Below are positions 1 to 10,160 of a stretch of DNA of 64,000 nt, in pieces (positions within the stretch are counted from its first letter, which is position 1; each line of letters begins with the position of its first letter). The DNA comes from Sinorhizobium sp. RAC02 (GTDB taxonomy: Bacteria > Pseudomonadota > Alphaproteobacteria > Rhizobiales > Rhizobiaceae). The position numbers and the translations under genes were made by a program. The DNA lies in contig NZ_CP016450.1 in assembly GCF_001713395.1 (NCBI RefSeq), forward strand, positions 1,488,001-1,552,000. The letters run 5' to 3'. The notes under the pieces are model-generated. The model saw only the letters and a list, made by a program, of their open reading frames with translations, was not told the DNA's origin and ran no database searches.

Positions 1-79
1 AAACCGCCCGCTTCTCGATCGCGACGACGTCACGAGCAATGCACGAAAAAGTGGTCACCACGAATCTTTTGCTGCCGTT

Positions 80-105
80 GAAACAACATGGGCCTCCTTT
101 ACGTA
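80..105 (+). promoter_or_regulatory. Candidate ECF-sigma promoter of msrPQ
   Basis: GAAACA at 80-85 is followed after exactly 16 bases by CGTA at 102-105, 38 bases before the msrP start. An AAC-containing -35 and a CGT-type -10 spaced by about 16 bases is the general pattern of ECF-sigma promoters. The match is by eye only and no sigma factor gene is in the window. Confidence 0.35.
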
Positions 106-143
106 GGTACCAGGGAAAGCAACCGAACAGATCGAGCCTCACC

Positions 144-1084
<941 letters not shown>

Positions 1085-1085
<1 letters not shown>

Positions 1086-1729
1086 TGGTCAGCCTGCCCG
1101 CCCTGCCCCGCAAATACCATGCGGCGTCGATCTGGCTGCTCTATGCCGTCGGGCTCGCGCCTGCGGCCTATGGCTTCTATCTCGGCGCGACGGGACTGTT
1201 GCCCGGCAATCCGGTAAAAGAGTTCGAGCACCTGCTTGGCCTCTGGGCGCTGCGCTTTCTCGTGGCGACGCTTGCGATCACGCCCCTGCGAGATCTCTTC
1301 GGTATCAACTGGATCCGCTACCGTCGCGCGCTCGGACTGCTGGCCTTCTGGTATGTGCTGATGCACTTCCTGACCTATATGGTGCTCGACCAGTACCTGA
1401 ATTTCGCGGCTATCCTGACCGACATCGCCAAGCGCCCCTTCATCACCATCGGCATGGCCGCCTTCGTGATGCTCATCCCGCTCGCTCTGACGTCCAACAA
1501 CTGGTCGATCCGCAGGCTCGGGCCACGCTGGGTGAAACTGCACCGGCTCGTCTATGTGATTGCGGCGGCAGGCGCGCTGCACTTTGCCATGGCGGTCAAG
1601 GTCGTCGCCCTGGAGCAGATGATCTATCTGGGGCTCGTGGTCCTGCTCGTCGCCTGGCGCCCCATACGGCCGCGCTTCAATCGCTGGAAACGCGGAAGCG
1701 ACGGGCGAACGCAGTTCAACAGGGCATAG
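1085..1729 (+). CDS. msrQ: Heme-binding membrane subunit MsrQ (YedZ)
   Basis: Inner-membrane heme b protein of the ferric-reductase-like transmembrane family that passes electrons from the quinone pool or flavin to MsrP. The 214-residue protein has about six hydrophobic segments. Histidines in WYVLMHFLTYM and in KLHRLVYV...ALHFAM fit the heme ligands of the family. Its ATG shares its A with the TGA of msrP, which implies translational coupling. The family is usually 200-220 residues, so the gene is full length. It ends just before a strong bidirectional terminator. Confidence 0.94.
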
Positions 1730-1730
1730 A

Positions 1731-1760
1731 AAAGGCCGGGAGATCGCTCTCCCGGCCTTT
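1731..1760. terminator. Bidirectional intrinsic terminator between msrQ and rplQ
   Basis: Perfect 13-bp stem AAAGGCCGGGAGA / TCTCCCGGCCTTT with a 4-base loop, flanked by A-rich and T-rich runs, lying between convergent msrQ and rplQ. It can serve both strands. Confidence 0.9.
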
Positions 1761-1783
1761 TTCAACTGTGTATCCCGAAAGGA

Positions 1784-2206
1784 TCAGGCGGCTTCAGCTT
1801 CGGCTTCAGCAGCAACGCGCGCCTTGTCGGCTGCGCCCTTGGCGTCGACGTCGCGTTCAACGAACTCGATGACGGCGAGCGGGGCGTTGTCGCCGTGACG
1901 GTAGCCGGCCTTCATGATGCGAAGGTAGCCGCCGTTGCGGGTGGCGTAACGGGTCGCGATGGCGTCGAACAGCTTGGCGACGACGGTAACGTCACGGATC
2001 TGCGAGATCGCCTGACGACGAGCGTGCAGGTCGCCGCGCTTGCCGAGGGTGACGAGCTTCTCGACGATCGGACGAATTTCCTTCGCCTTCGGCAGCGTCG
2101 TTACGATCTGCTCATGCAGGATGAGCGAAGCAGCCATGTTAGCGAACATCGCCTTGCGGTGGCTGGGGGTACGGTTGAGTTTGCGACCGGAATTCTGGTG
2201 ACGCAT
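1784..2206 (-). CDS. rplQ: 50S ribosomal protein L17
   Basis: Large-subunit protein near the peptide exit tunnel and last gene of the alpha-operon part of the cluster. 140 residues, starting [20 protein letters not shown], the invariant L17 N-terminus. The tail after about residue 120 is Ala/Glu/Lys-rich, a usual alphaproteobacterial extension compared with the shorter E. coli protein. It lies 140 bases downstream of rpoA; that gap holds a 9-bp GC hairpin (2320-2339), so its level may differ from rpoA. The terminator at 1731-1760 ends the transcript. Confidence 0.97.
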   Translation of the reverse strand: MRHQNSGRKLNRTPSHRKAMFANMAASLILHEQIVTTLPKAKEIRPIVEKLVTLGKRGDLHARRQAISQIRDVTVVAKLFDAIATRYATRNGGYLRIMKAGYRHGDNAPLAVIEFVERDVDAKGAADKARVAAEAEAEAA

Positions 2207-2319
2207 CTCTATTCTCCTTCACATGCAGGCAGTTGCCTGCCGTTTGATGGTTCCGCATGTCCGTCCCGCTCCGCGGAACACAGGTACATGCGCGTTTGTA
2301 CATGCTAAGGCCAGCTTTA

Positions 2320-2339
2320 CGCGCCCCCGTGGGGGCGCG
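2320..2339 (-). terminator. GC-rich hairpin between rpoA and rplQ
   Basis: CGCGCCCCC and its exact complement are separated by 2 bases, only 8 bases after the rpoA stop on the transcribed strand. There is no T run, so it is more likely an mRNA-processing or 3'-stabilising structure than a full terminator. A second perfect 7-bp hairpin (GCAGGCA/TGCCTGC) is at 2225-2240. Confidence 0.45.
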
Positions 2340-2346
2340 CGCGGCC

Positions 2347-3357
2347 TTAGTACTGGTCTTCGTAGCGCTTGGCGAGATCTTCGATGTTCTCGGGCGGCCA
2401 TGCCGGCACTTCCATGCCGAGGTGCAGGCCCATGGAAGCGAGAACTTCCTTGATTTCGTTCAGCGACTTGCGACCAAAATTCGGAGTGCGAAGCATTTCG
2501 GCTTCGGTCTTCTGAATGAGATCGCCAATGTAGACGATGTTGTCGTTCTTCAGGCAGTTCGCCGAACGGACCGAAAGTTCCAGTTCGTCGACCTTCTTGA
2601 GGAGCGCCGGGTTGAAGGCGAGCTCGGTGACCGACTCTTCTTCGGCTTCCTTCTGCGGTTCGTCGAAGTTGACGAAGACCGAGAGCTGGTCCTGAAGAAT
2701 ACGGGCCGCGAACGCGATCGCATCTTCGCCGGTAACGGAGCCGTCAGTCTCGATGGACATGGTCAGCTTGTCATAGTCGAGAACCTGGCCTTCACGGGTG
2801 TTTTCCACCTTGTAGGACACTTTCTTGACCGGCGAGTAGAGGCTGTCGACCGGGATAAGGCCGATCGGTGCGTCTTCGGAACGGTTGCGGTCGGCCGGGA
2901 CGTAGCCCTTGCCGTTGTTGACCGTGAACTCCATGCGGATTTCCGCGCCCTCGTCGAGGGTGCAGATGACATGGTTGGGGTTCAGGATCTCGATGTCGCC
3001 GACCGTCTGGATGTCACCAGCCGTAACAACGCCCGGACCCTGCTTGCGCACGACCATACGCTTGGAATCGTCGCCATCCATCTTGATGGCGATTTCCTTG
3101 ATGTTGAGCACGATATCGGTCACGTCTTCGCGGACACCCGGGATCGACGAGAATTCGTGCAGGACGCCATCGATCTGCACGGCGGTAACAGCCGCGCCAC
3201 GCAGCGACGACAGGAGAACGCGACGCAGCGCGTTGCCGAGCGTCAGGCCGAAGCCACGCTCCAGCGGCTCTGCAACAAGGCTTGCCTTGGTGCGGCCGGA
3301 GGAGGCGAATTCCACCTTGTTCGGCTTGATCAGTTCCTGCCAGTTTTTCTGGATCAT
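2347..3357 (-). CDS. rpoA: RNA polymerase subunit alpha
   Basis: Scaffold subunit that dimerises to start RNA polymerase assembly and contacts activators and UP elements through its C-terminal domain. The start [14 protein letters not shown] at 3357 is preceded by GGAAGG at good spacing and gives 336 residues, the usual length; the frame is open to 3438 but that extension is not family-like. The N-terminal domain holds [18 protein letters not shown]. The C-terminal domain has [11 protein letters not shown], with Arg264 equivalent to the DNA-contacting Arg265 of E. coli. It lies between rpsK and rplQ as in most bacteria. Confidence 0.98.
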   Translation of the reverse strand: MIQKNWQELIKPNKVEFASSGRTKASLVAEPLERGFGLTLGNALRRVLLSSLRGAAVTAVQIDGVLHEFSSIPGVREDVTDIVLNIKEIAIKMDGDDSKRMVVRKQGPGVVTAGDIQTVGDIEILNPNHVICTLDEGAEIRMEFTVNNGKGYVPADRNRSEDAPIGLIPVDSLYSPVKKVSYKVENTREGQVLDYDKLTMSIETDGSVTGEDAIAFAARILQDQLSVFVNFDEPQKEAEEESVTELAFNPALLKKVDELELSVRSANCLKNDNIVYIGDLIQKTEAEMLRTPNFGRKSLNEIKEVLASMGLHLGMEVPAWPPENIEDLAKRYEDQY

Positions 3358-3457
3358 ATGTTTTGCCTTCCGTTCGCCGCCACCATTCAATCGTGACGGC
3401 CGAGCCCTGAAGATCCATGGAAGCCGACCGGCTTCCATGGTTGTTTAAATGCGATGA

Positions 3458-3847
3458 TCAGACGCGACGCTTCTTGCGCGGACGGCAACCGTTGTGCGGG
3501 ATCGGGGTCACGTCGCGGATCGACGTGATCATGAAACCGGCAGCCTGGAGGGCGCGCAGAGCCGATTCACGGCCGGAACCCGGACCGCAGACTTCGACTT
3601 CCAGCGACTTCATGCCGTGTTCCTGCGCCTTCTTGGCAGCATCTTCAGCAGCGATCTGGGCTGCGAACGGGGTCGACTTACGCGAACCCTTGAAGCCCTT
3701 GGCACCGGCCGACGACCAGGCAATTGCGTTGCCCTGTGCATCGGTGATGGTGATCATCGTGTTGTTGAACGAAGAATTGACGTGAGCAACACCCGAGGTG
3801 ATGTTCTTGCGTTCGCGACGGCGGACGCGTGCGGCTTCTTTGGCCAT
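3458..3847 (-). CDS. rpsK: 30S ribosomal protein S11
   Basis: Small-subunit platform protein near the mRNA exit (E) site. 129 residues from the ATG at 3847, which follows AAAGGAC. The frame runs open to 4024 but only this start gives the family N-terminus [15 protein letters not shown]. Conserved [15 protein letters not shown] and the basic C-terminus [12 protein letters not shown] are intact. It lies 100 bases upstream of rpoA and is separated from rpsM by an unusual 244-base spacer. Confidence 0.98.
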   Translation of the reverse strand: MAKEAARVRRRERKNITSGVAHVNSSFNNTMITITDAQGNAIAWSSAGAKGFKGSRKSTPFAAQIAAEDAAKKAQEHGMKSLEVEVCGPGSGRESALRALQAAGFMITSIRDVTPIPHNGCRPRKKRRV

Positions 3848-3864
3848 GGGTAGTCCTTTCGTTG

Positions 3865-4007
3865 ATCTCGACACCGCCGTAGTACCAGCGGCTCCACCGG
3901 GAGAGACTGAAGTCCCTGCCCTGAATAACAAATGCACGCTGGCCCGGTAGGGCGATGCGTGCGGCGATATCGTCACTGCCGTAATGCCAGCAGCTCCACC
4001 GACCGGG
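3865..4007 (-). repeat. Imperfect direct repeat in the rpsM-rpsK spacer
   Basis: Two related segments about 100 bases apart: 3865-3901 and 3967-4007. On the + strand the shared core reads GCCGTAGTACCAGCGGCTCC in the first and GCCGTAATGCCAGCAGCTCC in the second, with similar flanks. The spacer has no credible ORF. The copies may be duplicated leader structure or a decayed repeat; function is unknown. Confidence 0.6.
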
Positions 4008-4043
4008 ACCCATGCATGACGCAAGGCCCCGCTCGAAACTCAA

Positions 4044-4072
4044 AAGAGGCCGGCGCGAAGCGCCAGCCTCTT
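4044..4072 (-). terminator. Intrinsic-terminator-like hairpin after rpsM
   Basis: AAGAGGC-x-GGCGC pairs with GCGCC-x-GCCTCTT around a 3-base loop, one mismatch in 13 pairs. On the transcribed (-) strand it follows the rpsM stop by about 20 bases and ends in a short T run. With rpsK continuing downstream it may act as an attenuator that partly uncouples rpsM from rpsK-rpoA-rplQ. Confidence 0.6.
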
Positions 4073-4091
4073 GTTCCCCGTTGCCGGGAAA

Positions 4092-4460
4092 TTACTTCTT
4101 CTTGCCTGCGATGGCCTTTGCCGGACCCTTGCGGGTACGGGCATTGGTGTGCGTGCGCTGACCGCGGACCGGAAGGCCACGACGGTGACGCAGACCACGG
4201 TAGCAACCGAGGTCCATGAGACGCTTGATGTTCATCGAGGTTTCGCGACGCAGGTCGCCTTCGACCTGGTAGTCGCGGTCGATGGCTTCGCGGATCTGCA
4301 GAACTTCTGCGTCCGTGAGCTGGTGCACACGACGTTCAGCCGGGATACCGACCTTCTCGATGATTTCCTGTGCGAATTTCGGGCCGATCCCGTGGATATA
4401 GGTCAGCGCGATGACTACGCGCTTCGCGGTCGGGATGTTGACGCCAGCGATACGTGCCAC
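4092..4460 (-). CDS. rpsM: 30S ribosomal protein S13
   Basis: Small-subunit head protein that contacts the P-site tRNA and forms a bridge to the 50S subunit. 122 residues starting [20 protein letters not shown], with the family's C-terminal [19 protein letters not shown] tail. It is the first gene of the alpha-operon section. The 264 bases between it and adk carry a promoter-like sequence, so transcription probably restarts here. Confidence 0.98.
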   Translation of the reverse strand: MARIAGVNIPTAKRVVIALTYIHGIGPKFAQEIIEKVGIPAERRVHQLTDAEVLQIREAIDRDYQVEGDLRRETSMNIKRLMDLGCYRGLRHRRGLPVRGQRTHTNARTRKGPAKAIAGKKK

Positions 4461-4632
4461 GCCTGTTCTCCTTGCTTCCAGTTGCCATCCGGCAAGTGGT
4501 TTTCTTCATATGAAACGGCCCAGAAGCCGTGTCGCTCAATCGATGTTCGGGTCATGTCGAAAACGACCGAACCCGGACTTCGTTTTTTGGAAGTCCGCGC
4601 CGATCGCAATGGAATGTCGCGAGTTGGCGCTG

Positions 4633-4661
4633 TCTTAAGGGGGAATCGGCCAAAAAGTCAA
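4633..4661 (-). promoter_or_regulatory. Candidate sigma-70 promoter for rpsM-rpsK-rpoA-rplQ
   Basis: On the minus strand TTGACT (4656-4661) and TTAAGA (4633-4638) are separated by exactly 17 bases, about 170 bases before the rpsM start and after the adk stop. The -35 is close to consensus, the -10 weaker. Confidence 0.55.
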
Positions 4662-4724
4662 CTCCCCGGCCGGTCCTTTTTAGGCTTTGAGCCCCTAAAG
4701 CAGTTCCTGATGGAACATTGCTTC

Positions 4725-5309
4725 TCAAGCCTTCTCCAGAATCCCGTCGATTTCGGCGGTTACGACATCGACATTGGCCATGCCGTCGATCGTCTGGAGC
4801 TTGCCGGTCGAAGCGTAGTAGTTCGACAACGGCGCAGTCTTTTCGCGGTATTCCGTCAAACGGCGCTTGAAGGCCTCCGGATTGTCGTCGGAGCGAACGG
4901 TGCCGCCAGCGGCAAGCGTTTCCGCCACGCGAGTCTCCATGCGCTTCACCAGCGCATCCTCGTCGACCTTCAACTCGATGACGGCATCAAGGGCGATGCC
5001 CTTGCCGGCGAGAATCCTGTCGAGGGCCTCGGCCTGCGGAACCGTGCGCGGGTAACCGTCAAGGATGAAGCCTTTGGCACAGTCTGCCGAATCAACGCGA
5101 TCGGAAACGATCTCGTTGACAATCGCATCGGAAACGAGCTGGCCGGCATCCATGACGGCCTTCGCGCGCTTGCCGACATCCGTGCCGGCGGCAACAGCCG
5201 CCCGCAGCATGTCACCCGTGGAAAGCTGCGGAATACCGTGCTTTTCCGTCAGGAGCTTGGCTTGTGTACCCTTGCCAGCGCCCGGCGGCCCCAGAAAAAT
5301 CAGTCTCAT
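4725..5309 (-). CDS. adk: Adenylate kinase, short form
   Basis: Cytoplasmic enzyme that interconverts ATP + AMP and 2 ADP. 194 residues with the P-loop GPPGAGKGT at 7-15, FILDGYPRT, and an arginine-rich lid region. The lid is the short type without the 4-Cys zinc insertion, which explains 194 rather than about 215 residues. The ATG overlaps the secY stop in an ATGA arrangement, so it is translationally coupled to secY, the order seen in most spc operons. Confidence 0.97.
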   Translation of the reverse strand: MRLIFLGPPGAGKGTQAKLLTEKHGIPQLSTGDMLRAAVAAGTDVGKRAKAVMDAGQLVSDAIVNEIVSDRVDSADCAKGFILDGYPRTVPQAEALDRILAGKGIALDAVIELKVDEDALVKRMETRVAETLAAGGTVRSDDNPEAFKRRLTEYREKTAPLSNYYASTGKLQTIDGMANVDVVTAEIDGILEKA

Positions 5310-6646
5310 CGTCCCCTCTTTCCTCCACGCAGCTTCGACTTCTTGATCAGCCCTTCATACTGCTGAGCAATCAGGTGACCTTGTATCTGTGCTACAGTAT
5401 CCAGGGTCACGCTGACAACAATCAAAAGCGACGTACCACCAAGGTAGAACGGCACACCGGTCTGCGCGATAAGGATTTCGGGAAGGATACAGACGAACAT
5501 CAGGTAGGCCGCGCCGATGACCGTGATGCGGGTCAGCACGTAGTCGATATATTCGGCGGTGCGCTCGCCCGGGCGAATGCCCGGAATGAAGCCGCCGTGC
5601 TTCTTCAGATTGTCGGCCGTGTCCTTCGGATTGAAGACGATGGCCGTGTAGAAGAAGGCAAAGAACGCGATCATGCCGGCATACATCATCATGTAGAGCG
5701 GCTGGCCGTGGCCAAGCGCTGCTATGATGGTGGTCGCCCAGGACGGCAGTTCCGCGGTGTTCGAGAAACCGGCCAGCGTTGCCGGCAGCAGAAGCAGCGA
5801 GGACGCGAAGATCGCCGGGATGACGCCTGCGGTGTTGAGCTTCAGCGGCAGGTGCGAGGTATCGCCCTGGAACATGCGGTTGCCCACCTGTCGCTTCGGA
5901 TACTGGATCAGAAGCCGGCGCTGGGCGCGTTCGACGAAGACGATGAGCGCGATGACGCCGACAGCCATGACCACGACGGCAATGACCACGCCGATCGACA
6001 GCGCGCCTGTGCGGCTGAGTTCGAGCGTACCGGCCAGCGCGCCCGGCAGGGCGGCGACGATGCCGGCGAAGATGATCAGCGAAATGCCGTTGCCGATGCC
6101 GCGCGAGGTGATCTGTTCACCCAGCCACATCAGGAACATGGTGCCGCCGAGCAGCGAAATGACGGTGGAGATACGGAAGAACCAGCCCGGATCGTTGACC
6201 AGCCCTGCCCCGCTCTCGAGGCCGACCGCGATGCCATAGGCCTGCAGCGTGCCGAGCAGCACCGTGCCGTAGCGAGTGTACTGGTTGATGATCTTGCGAC
6301 CCTGCTCGCCTTCCTTCTTCAGCTGCTCCAGCGAAGGAACGACCGAGGTCATCAGCTGCACGATGATCGACGCGGAAATATATGGCATGATGCCGAGTGC
6401 GAAGATCGCCATGCGCTCGACGGCGCCGCCGGAGAACATGTTGAAGAGGCCGAGGATACCGCTCGACTGGCCACGGAAGGCCTGCGCAAAGGCTTCGGGG
6501 TTGAGGCCCGGCAACGGGATATAGGTGCCGAGACGATAGACGAGCAGCGCGCCCAGCGTGAACCAGAGGCGCTTCTTCAGATCTTCCGCCTTGGCGAAAG
6601 TCGAGAAGTTGAGATTAGAGGCAAGTTGTTCCGCTGCCGAAGCCAT
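5306..6646 (-). CDS. secY: Protein translocase subunit SecY
   Basis: Ten-span channel of the Sec translocon, partner of SecE (also in this window) and SecG. 446 residues from the ATG at 6646, which follows GGAG with 6-base spacing; the frame is open to 6829 but that part is the leader. Family motifs include [11 protein letters not shown] near the first membrane segment and [11 protein letters not shown] in the middle. It is separated from rplO by a terminator-like hairpin, a repeat element and its own promoter candidate, and is coupled to adk downstream. Confidence 0.98.
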   Translation of the reverse strand: MASAAEQLASNLNFSTFAKAEDLKKRLWFTLGALLVYRLGTYIPLPGLNPEAFAQAFRGQSSGILGLFNMFSGGAVERMAIFALGIMPYISASIIVQLMTSVVPSLEQLKKEGEQGRKIINQYTRYGTVLLGTLQAYGIAVGLESGAGLVNDPGWFFRISTVISLLGGTMFLMWLGEQITSRGIGNGISLIIFAGIVAALPGALAGTLELSRTGALSIGVVIAVVVMAVGVIALIVFVERAQRRLLIQYPKRQVGNRMFQGDTSHLPLKLNTAGVIPAIFASSLLLLPATLAGFSNTAELPSWATTIIAALGHGQPLYMMMYAGMIAFFAFFYTAIVFNPKDTADNLKKHGGFIPGIRPGERTAEYIDYVLTRITVIGAAYLMFVCILPEILIAQTGVPFYLGGTSLLIVVSVTLDTVAQIQGHLIAQQYEGLIKKSKLRGGKRGR

Positions 6647-6800
6647 GCATTTCTCCGCGAAGCCGATCCGGCGGCGGGGAGCCCGGCCAGGTCCGGAATG
6701 GCTGATCCGTTGGCACATGCGCCCGGCCTCCTCGGACCGATTGCACATGCTAAAATTCGTCGTGCCTATTTTGCCGTTGCGGCAAACCTGGCGGATGGAG

Positions 6801-6829
6801 CCTAAACCGGTTGAAACGCGGATTGTCAA
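6801..6829 (-). promoter_or_regulatory. Candidate sigma-70 promoter for secY-adk
   Basis: TTGACA (6824-6829, minus strand) and TTTAGG (6801-6806) are separated by 17 bases. The -35 is perfect consensus with a preceding C, as favoured in rhizobia. It lies about 155 bases upstream of the secY start and below the terminator-like hairpin after rplO. Confidence 0.6.
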
Positions 6830-6850
6830 GCAATCCCGGCCTCACCGCAC

Positions 6851-6950
6851 TGCATAATTCCTTAAATCGCAATCGATGTAAGGAATTATGCAGCAGATTC
6901 AAAATTCTACAGCGACTTTGGTGCATCACGTGTGACGCGCGGCGTTGTAG
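6851..6950. repeat. Two-palindrome rhizobial-type intergenic repeat element
   Basis: A perfect 14-bp inverted repeat, TGCATAATTCCTTA (6851-6864) / TAAGGAATTATGCA (6879-6892), is followed by a second dyad from 6907 to 6950. The second begins CTACAGCG and ends CGTTGTAG, with an inner palindrome around TCACGTGTGA. From memory this two-part sequence recurs in many intergenic regions of Rhizobiaceae genomes; only this one copy is in the window. It accounts for most of the long rplO-secY spacer. Confidence 0.75.
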
Positions 6951-7020
6951 TTTCTCTTCCGGATAACAACGGCCCAGAGAATCCGGGCGTCGTCGTGAGG
7001 CTCACATATGGGAGCAAAAT

Positions 7021-7045
7021 CGCCCGGTGTGAAGCACACCGGGCG
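7021..7045 (-). terminator. Intrinsic terminator after rplO
   Basis: Perfect 11-bp stem CGCCCGGTGTG / CACACCGGGCG with a 3-base loop, 14 bases after the rplO stop, followed on the minus strand by ATTTT. It marks the end of the S10-spc transcript before secY. Confidence 0.8.
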
Positions 7046-7059
7046 AAGTTTTCGTCGAA

Positions 7060-7539
7060 TTATTCGGCTGCTTCTGCTGCTGCCGAGAGAAGCTTGATCG
7101 AGCCACCGGCCTTTTCGATCTTCTCAACAGCCGGCTTGGAGGCGCCGGCGACTTCGAACGTCACCTTTGCCGTCAGTTCGCCATCAGCGAGGATGCGAAC
7201 GCCGTCCTTGACGCGGCGGATAACGCCAGCGGCCTTGAGAGCGGCTGCGTCAACCGTTGCCTTGCCGTCGAGCTTGCCAGCGTCGATTGCGACCTGAATG
7301 CGGCCCAGCGACACGATGACGAAGTCGGACGAGAAGATGTTGTTGAAGCCGCGCTTCGGCAGGCGACGGTAGATGGGCATCTGACCGCCTTCGAAGCCGT
7401 TGATGGCTACACCCGAACGTGCCTTCTGACCCTTTACACCGCGACCGCCGGTCTTGCCGGAGCCAGAACCGATACCGCGACCTACGCGCTTACGGTTCTT
7501 GGTGGAGCCTTCGTTGTCTTTGATTTCATTGAGCTTCAT
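7060..7539 (-). CDS. rplO: 50S ribosomal protein L15
   Basis: Late-assembly large-subunit protein that binds 23S rRNA. 159 residues with the Gly/Lys-rich N-terminus ([18 protein letters not shown]) and [13 protein letters not shown]. Follows rpmD with an 11-base gap. The C-terminus is Ala/Glu-rich. Last gene of the spc section before the terminator at 7021-7045. Confidence 0.97.
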   Translation of the reverse strand: MKLNEIKDNEGSTKNRKRVGRGIGSGSGKTGGRGVKGQKARSGVAINGFEGGQMPIYRRLPKRGFNNIFSSDFVIVSLGRIQVAIDAGKLDGKATVDAAALKAAGVIRRVKDGVRILADGELTAKVTFEVAGASKPAVEKIEKAGGSIKLLSAAAEAAE

Positions 7540-7550
7540 GATCTATCCCC

Positions 7551-7754
7551 TCACTTCTCGTCGACGACGCGAACGAGGTGCTGGACGGCACGGATCATGC
7601 CGCGGACAGACGGAGTGTCTTCCAGCGTGCGAACCCGATGCATCTTGTTGAGGCCCAGGCCGACCAGCGTTGCGCGCTGTACGGCCGGACGGCGGATGGG
7701 GCTGCCGATCTGCTCGACAGTCACCGTCTTCGATACGGTTTCTTTCTTAGCCAT
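7551..7754 (-). CDS. rpmD: 50S ribosomal protein L30
   Basis: Small 23S-rRNA-binding protein. 67 residues with the core [23 protein letters not shown] split here only by wording, and TPSVRGMI; a little longer than the 59-residue E. coli protein through N- and C-terminal extensions. Sits 13 bases after rpsE and 11 before rplO. Confidence 0.95.
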   Translation of the reverse strand: MAKKETVSKTVTVEQIGSPIRRPAVQRATLVGLGLNKMHRVRTLEDTPSVRGMIRAVQHLVRVVDEK

Positions 7755-7767
7755 GGATCAAACTCCC

Positions 7768-8334
7768 TTATTCTTCGGAAGCGACGCCGGCGGACGTACG
7801 ACGAGCCTGCAGCGTTGCATATTTCATGCCGCGCTGAGCTGCGATGTCCTTCGGGTGCATCTGGCTCTTGAGAGCGTCGAACGTCGCACGGATCATGTTG
7901 TACGGGTTCGAGGAGCCGGTCGACTTGGCGACGACGTCATGAACGCCGAGCGTTTCGAAGACGGCGCGCATCGGACCACCAGCGATGATACCGGTACCGG
8001 CCTTGGCCGAGCGAAGCAGAACCTTGCCGGCGCCATGACGACCGTGCACGTCGTGGTGCAGCGTGCGGCCCGAGCGCAGCGGTACGAAGATGAGGTCGCG
8101 CTTGGCGGCTTCAGTGGCCTTCCGGATGGCTTCCGGAACTTCACGAGCCTTACCGTGGCCGAAGCCGACGCGGCCCTTCTGGTCGCCGACGACGACGAGA
8201 GCTGCAAAGCCGAAACGACGGCCGCCCTTGACGACCTTCGCGACGCGGTTGATCGCGACGAGCTTGTCGACAAACTCGCTGTCACGCTCTTCGCGGTTCT
8301 GGCGGTCATCGCGACCGCGCTTTTCCTGTGCCAT
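7768..8334 (-). CDS. rpsE: 30S ribosomal protein S5
   Basis: Small-subunit protein at the mRNA entry channel, involved in decoding fidelity and helicase action. 188 residues: double-stranded-RNA-binding N-terminal domain ([18 protein letters not shown]) and C-terminal domain with [13 protein letters not shown] and [11 protein letters not shown]. The N-terminal extension is rich in charged residues. There is a 124-base gap to rplR upstream, longer than most gaps in this cluster, with no clear motif. Confidence 0.97.
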   Translation of the reverse strand: MAQEKRGRDDRQNREERDSEFVDKLVAINRVAKVVKGGRRFGFAALVVVGDQKGRVGFGHGKAREVPEAIRKATEAAKRDLIFVPLRSGRTLHHDVHGRHGAGKVLLRSAKAGTGIIAGGPMRAVFETLGVHDVVAKSTGSSNPYNMIRATFDALKSQMHPKDIAAQRGMKYATLQARRTSAGVASEE

Positions 8335-8458
8335 TGTCCTTTTCCTTTTTATTTTCCGGGTGCAATCGGCAGATTGACGAAAATCGCCTCCATTCAGGAA
8401 TGGAAGCGACTGATACCCAACTGAGGTCGGCGGGCGCTCGAGGCGCCCGACCGGATGA

Positions 8459-8821
8459 TCAGAAGGTCAGACCACCTTCACGAGCAGCTTCGGCGAGTGC
8501 CTTGATGCGGCCGTGATAGATGAAGGCGCCACGGTCGAAAACGACCTCGTTGACGCCAGCCTTGACAGCACGCTCAGCAATGAGCTTGCCGACGGCAGCA
8601 GCTGCTGCCGTGTCGGCGCCCGTCTTCAAGGACGAGCGCAGATCGGTGTCGAGCGTGGAGGCAGCCGCAAGCGTCTTACCGGCCACGTCATCGATAACCT
8701 GTACGTAGATGTTCTTCGACGAGCGATGAACCGACAGGCGTGGACGGCCATTGGCGACCGCCTTGATGGAACGGCGCACGCGGTTGGCGCGGCGCACGAG
8801 AGCTTCTTTCCTGCTAGCCAT
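8459..8821 (-). CDS. rplR: 50S ribosomal protein L18
   Basis: Binds 5S rRNA with L5 and L25 in the central protuberance. 120 residues with [11 protein letters not shown] and the family C-terminus [20 protein letters not shown](GG). Follows rplF by 12 bases. Confidence 0.97.
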   Translation of the reverse strand: MASRKEALVRRANRVRRSIKAVANGRPRLSVHRSSKNIYVQVIDDVAGKTLAAASTLDTDLRSSLKTGADTAAAAAVGKLIAERAVKAGVNEVVFDRGAFIYHGRIKALAEAAREGGLTF

Positions 8822-8833
8822 TTCGCGTGATCC

Positions 8834-9367
8834 TTACTTCTTCTTGCCTTCTTTGCGGACAATCCGCTCTTCGGCATACTTGACGCCCTTGCCCTTGTAG
8901 GGCTCGGGGCCACGGTATTCGCGGATTTCCGCTGCGACCTGGCCGACCTTCTGCTTGTCGATGCCGGAGATGACGATTTCCGTCGGCTTCGGAACAACAA
9001 TCGAGATGCCTTCCGGCGTCTGGTAGACCACGTCGTGGCTGAAGCCGAGTGCCAGCTGCAGGTTCTTGCCCTGCAGCGACGCGCGGTAGCCGACGCCGTT
9101 AATTTCGAGCTTGCGCTCGTAGCCGTCCTTCACACCCTTGAAGATGTTCTCGACCATCGTGCGGGACATACCCCACTTGGAACGAGCATCCTTGGATGCG
9201 TTGATCGGCTGTACGACAACAGCGTTGTCTTCGAGCTTCACCGAAACTTCGTCGTTTGCGACGAAGAACAGTTCGCCCTTCGGGCCCTTTGCGGTGACCT
9301 TTTGACCATCTACGGTCGCGGTGACACCAGCGGGAACCTGAACGGGCTTCTTACCGATACGAGACAT
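8834..9367 (-). CDS. rplF: 50S ribosomal protein L6
   Basis: Large-subunit protein near the factor-binding site. 177 residues, [15 protein letters not shown] start, two repeated domains, and the RNA-binding signature [14 protein letters not shown] near the C-terminus. Lies between rpsH (42-base gap) and rplR. Confidence 0.98.
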   Translation of the reverse strand: MSRIGKKPVQVPAGVTATVDGQKVTAKGPKGELFFVANDEVSVKLEDNAVVVQPINASKDARSKWGMSRTMVENIFKGVKDGYERKLEINGVGYRASLQGKNLQLALGFSHDVVYQTPEGISIVVPKPTEIVISGIDKQKVGQVAAEIREYRGPEPYKGKGVKYAEERIVRKEGKKK

Positions 9368-9409
9368 TGTTTTATCCTGTCTGTTCGTTATGGAGATCCT
9401 TGCTCAGTC

Positions 9410-9808
9410 TTAGAAGACCGAGCAAAGAATCTCGCCACCAACGTTCTGTTCGCGTGCCTGGTGATCGGCCATCACGCCCTTCGGGGTCGAAAGGATGGTG
9501 ATGCCGAGGCCGTTCGCGACCTGCGGAATGGACTTGACCGAGACATAGACCCGGCGGCCCGGCTTGGAGACGCGAGCGATCTTGCGGATCACGGATGCGC
9601 CTTCGTAGTACTTGAGTTCGATATTCAGCTCAGCCTTGCCGTTGCCGAATTCGACTTCCGAATATCCGCGGATGTAGCCTTCGGACTGAAGGACGTCCAG
9701 AACGCGGGCGCGCAGCTTGGAAGCCGGCGTGGAAACGCTCGACTTGCGGCGTGCGGCGCCGTTGCGGATGCGGGTGAGCATATCGCCCAGAGGATCAGTC
9801 ATTGACAT
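9410..9808 (-). CDS. rpsH: 30S ribosomal protein S8
   Basis: 16S rRNA central-domain binder; in E. coli also the spc-operon translational repressor. 132 residues with [13 protein letters not shown] and the C-terminal [20 protein letters not shown]. The first ATG (MSM...) is preferred because AAGGAG lies 8 bases upstream; a second ATG two codons later would be too far. Close to rpsN, 12-base gap. Confidence 0.98.
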   Translation of the reverse strand: MSMTDPLGDMLTRIRNGAARRKSSVSTPASKLRARVLDVLQSEGYIRGYSEVEFGNGKAELNIELKYYEGASVIRKIARVSKPGRRVYVSVKSIPQVANGLGITILSTPKGVMADHQAREQNVGGEILCSVF

Positions 9809-9820
9809 GTGCCCGTCTCC

Positions 9821-10126
9821 TTACCAGCTCGACTTGACAATACCCGGCACCTTGCCGGAATTGCCCAGTTCACGAAGCGCAATACGCGACATCTTGAGTT
9901 TGCGATAAAAGGCACGCGGACGGCCAGTAACTTCGCAGCGGTTGCGGATGCGGGTCTTCGAACCATTGCGCGGCAGCGCAGCGAGCTTCAAGGTAGCCTG
10001 GAAGCGCTCTTCGATCGGAAGAGCCTGGTTCTGAGTGATCGCCTTCAGGGCCGCACGCTTTGCGGCATGATTGGCAACCAGTTTGCGGCGGCGCTTGTTC
10101 TTTTCAACTGCGCTCGTTTTCGCCAT
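9821..10126 (-). CDS. rpsN: 30S ribosomal protein S14 (zinc-independent form)
   Basis: Small-subunit head protein. 101 residues, the long form without the CxxC zinc-ribbon pairs: only one cysteine is visible, in [15 protein letters not shown]. No second, zinc-binding S14 is seen in the window. Ends in VPGIVKSSW, the family C-terminus. Confidence 0.97.
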   Translation of the reverse strand: MAKTSAVEKNKRRRKLVANHAAKRAALKAITQNQALPIEERFQATLKLAALPRNGSKTRIRNRCEVTGRPRAFYRKLKMSRIALRELGNSGKVPGIVKSSW

Positions 10127-10160
10127 AACAGTTATCCTTCTTTACGCTTGTCGTTACGGA

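Noticed and set aside
3358..3438. N-terminal extensions of rpoA, rpsK, secY, rplJ, rplK and others to the first in-frame ATG
   Set aside because: The extra residues are leader or spacer translated in frame, lack family likeness, and better ribosome-binding sites precede the shorter starts.
5264..6805. A 513-codon frame on the plus strand opposite secY
   Set aside because: Antisense shadow; the minus strand carries the unmistakable SecY membrane protein.
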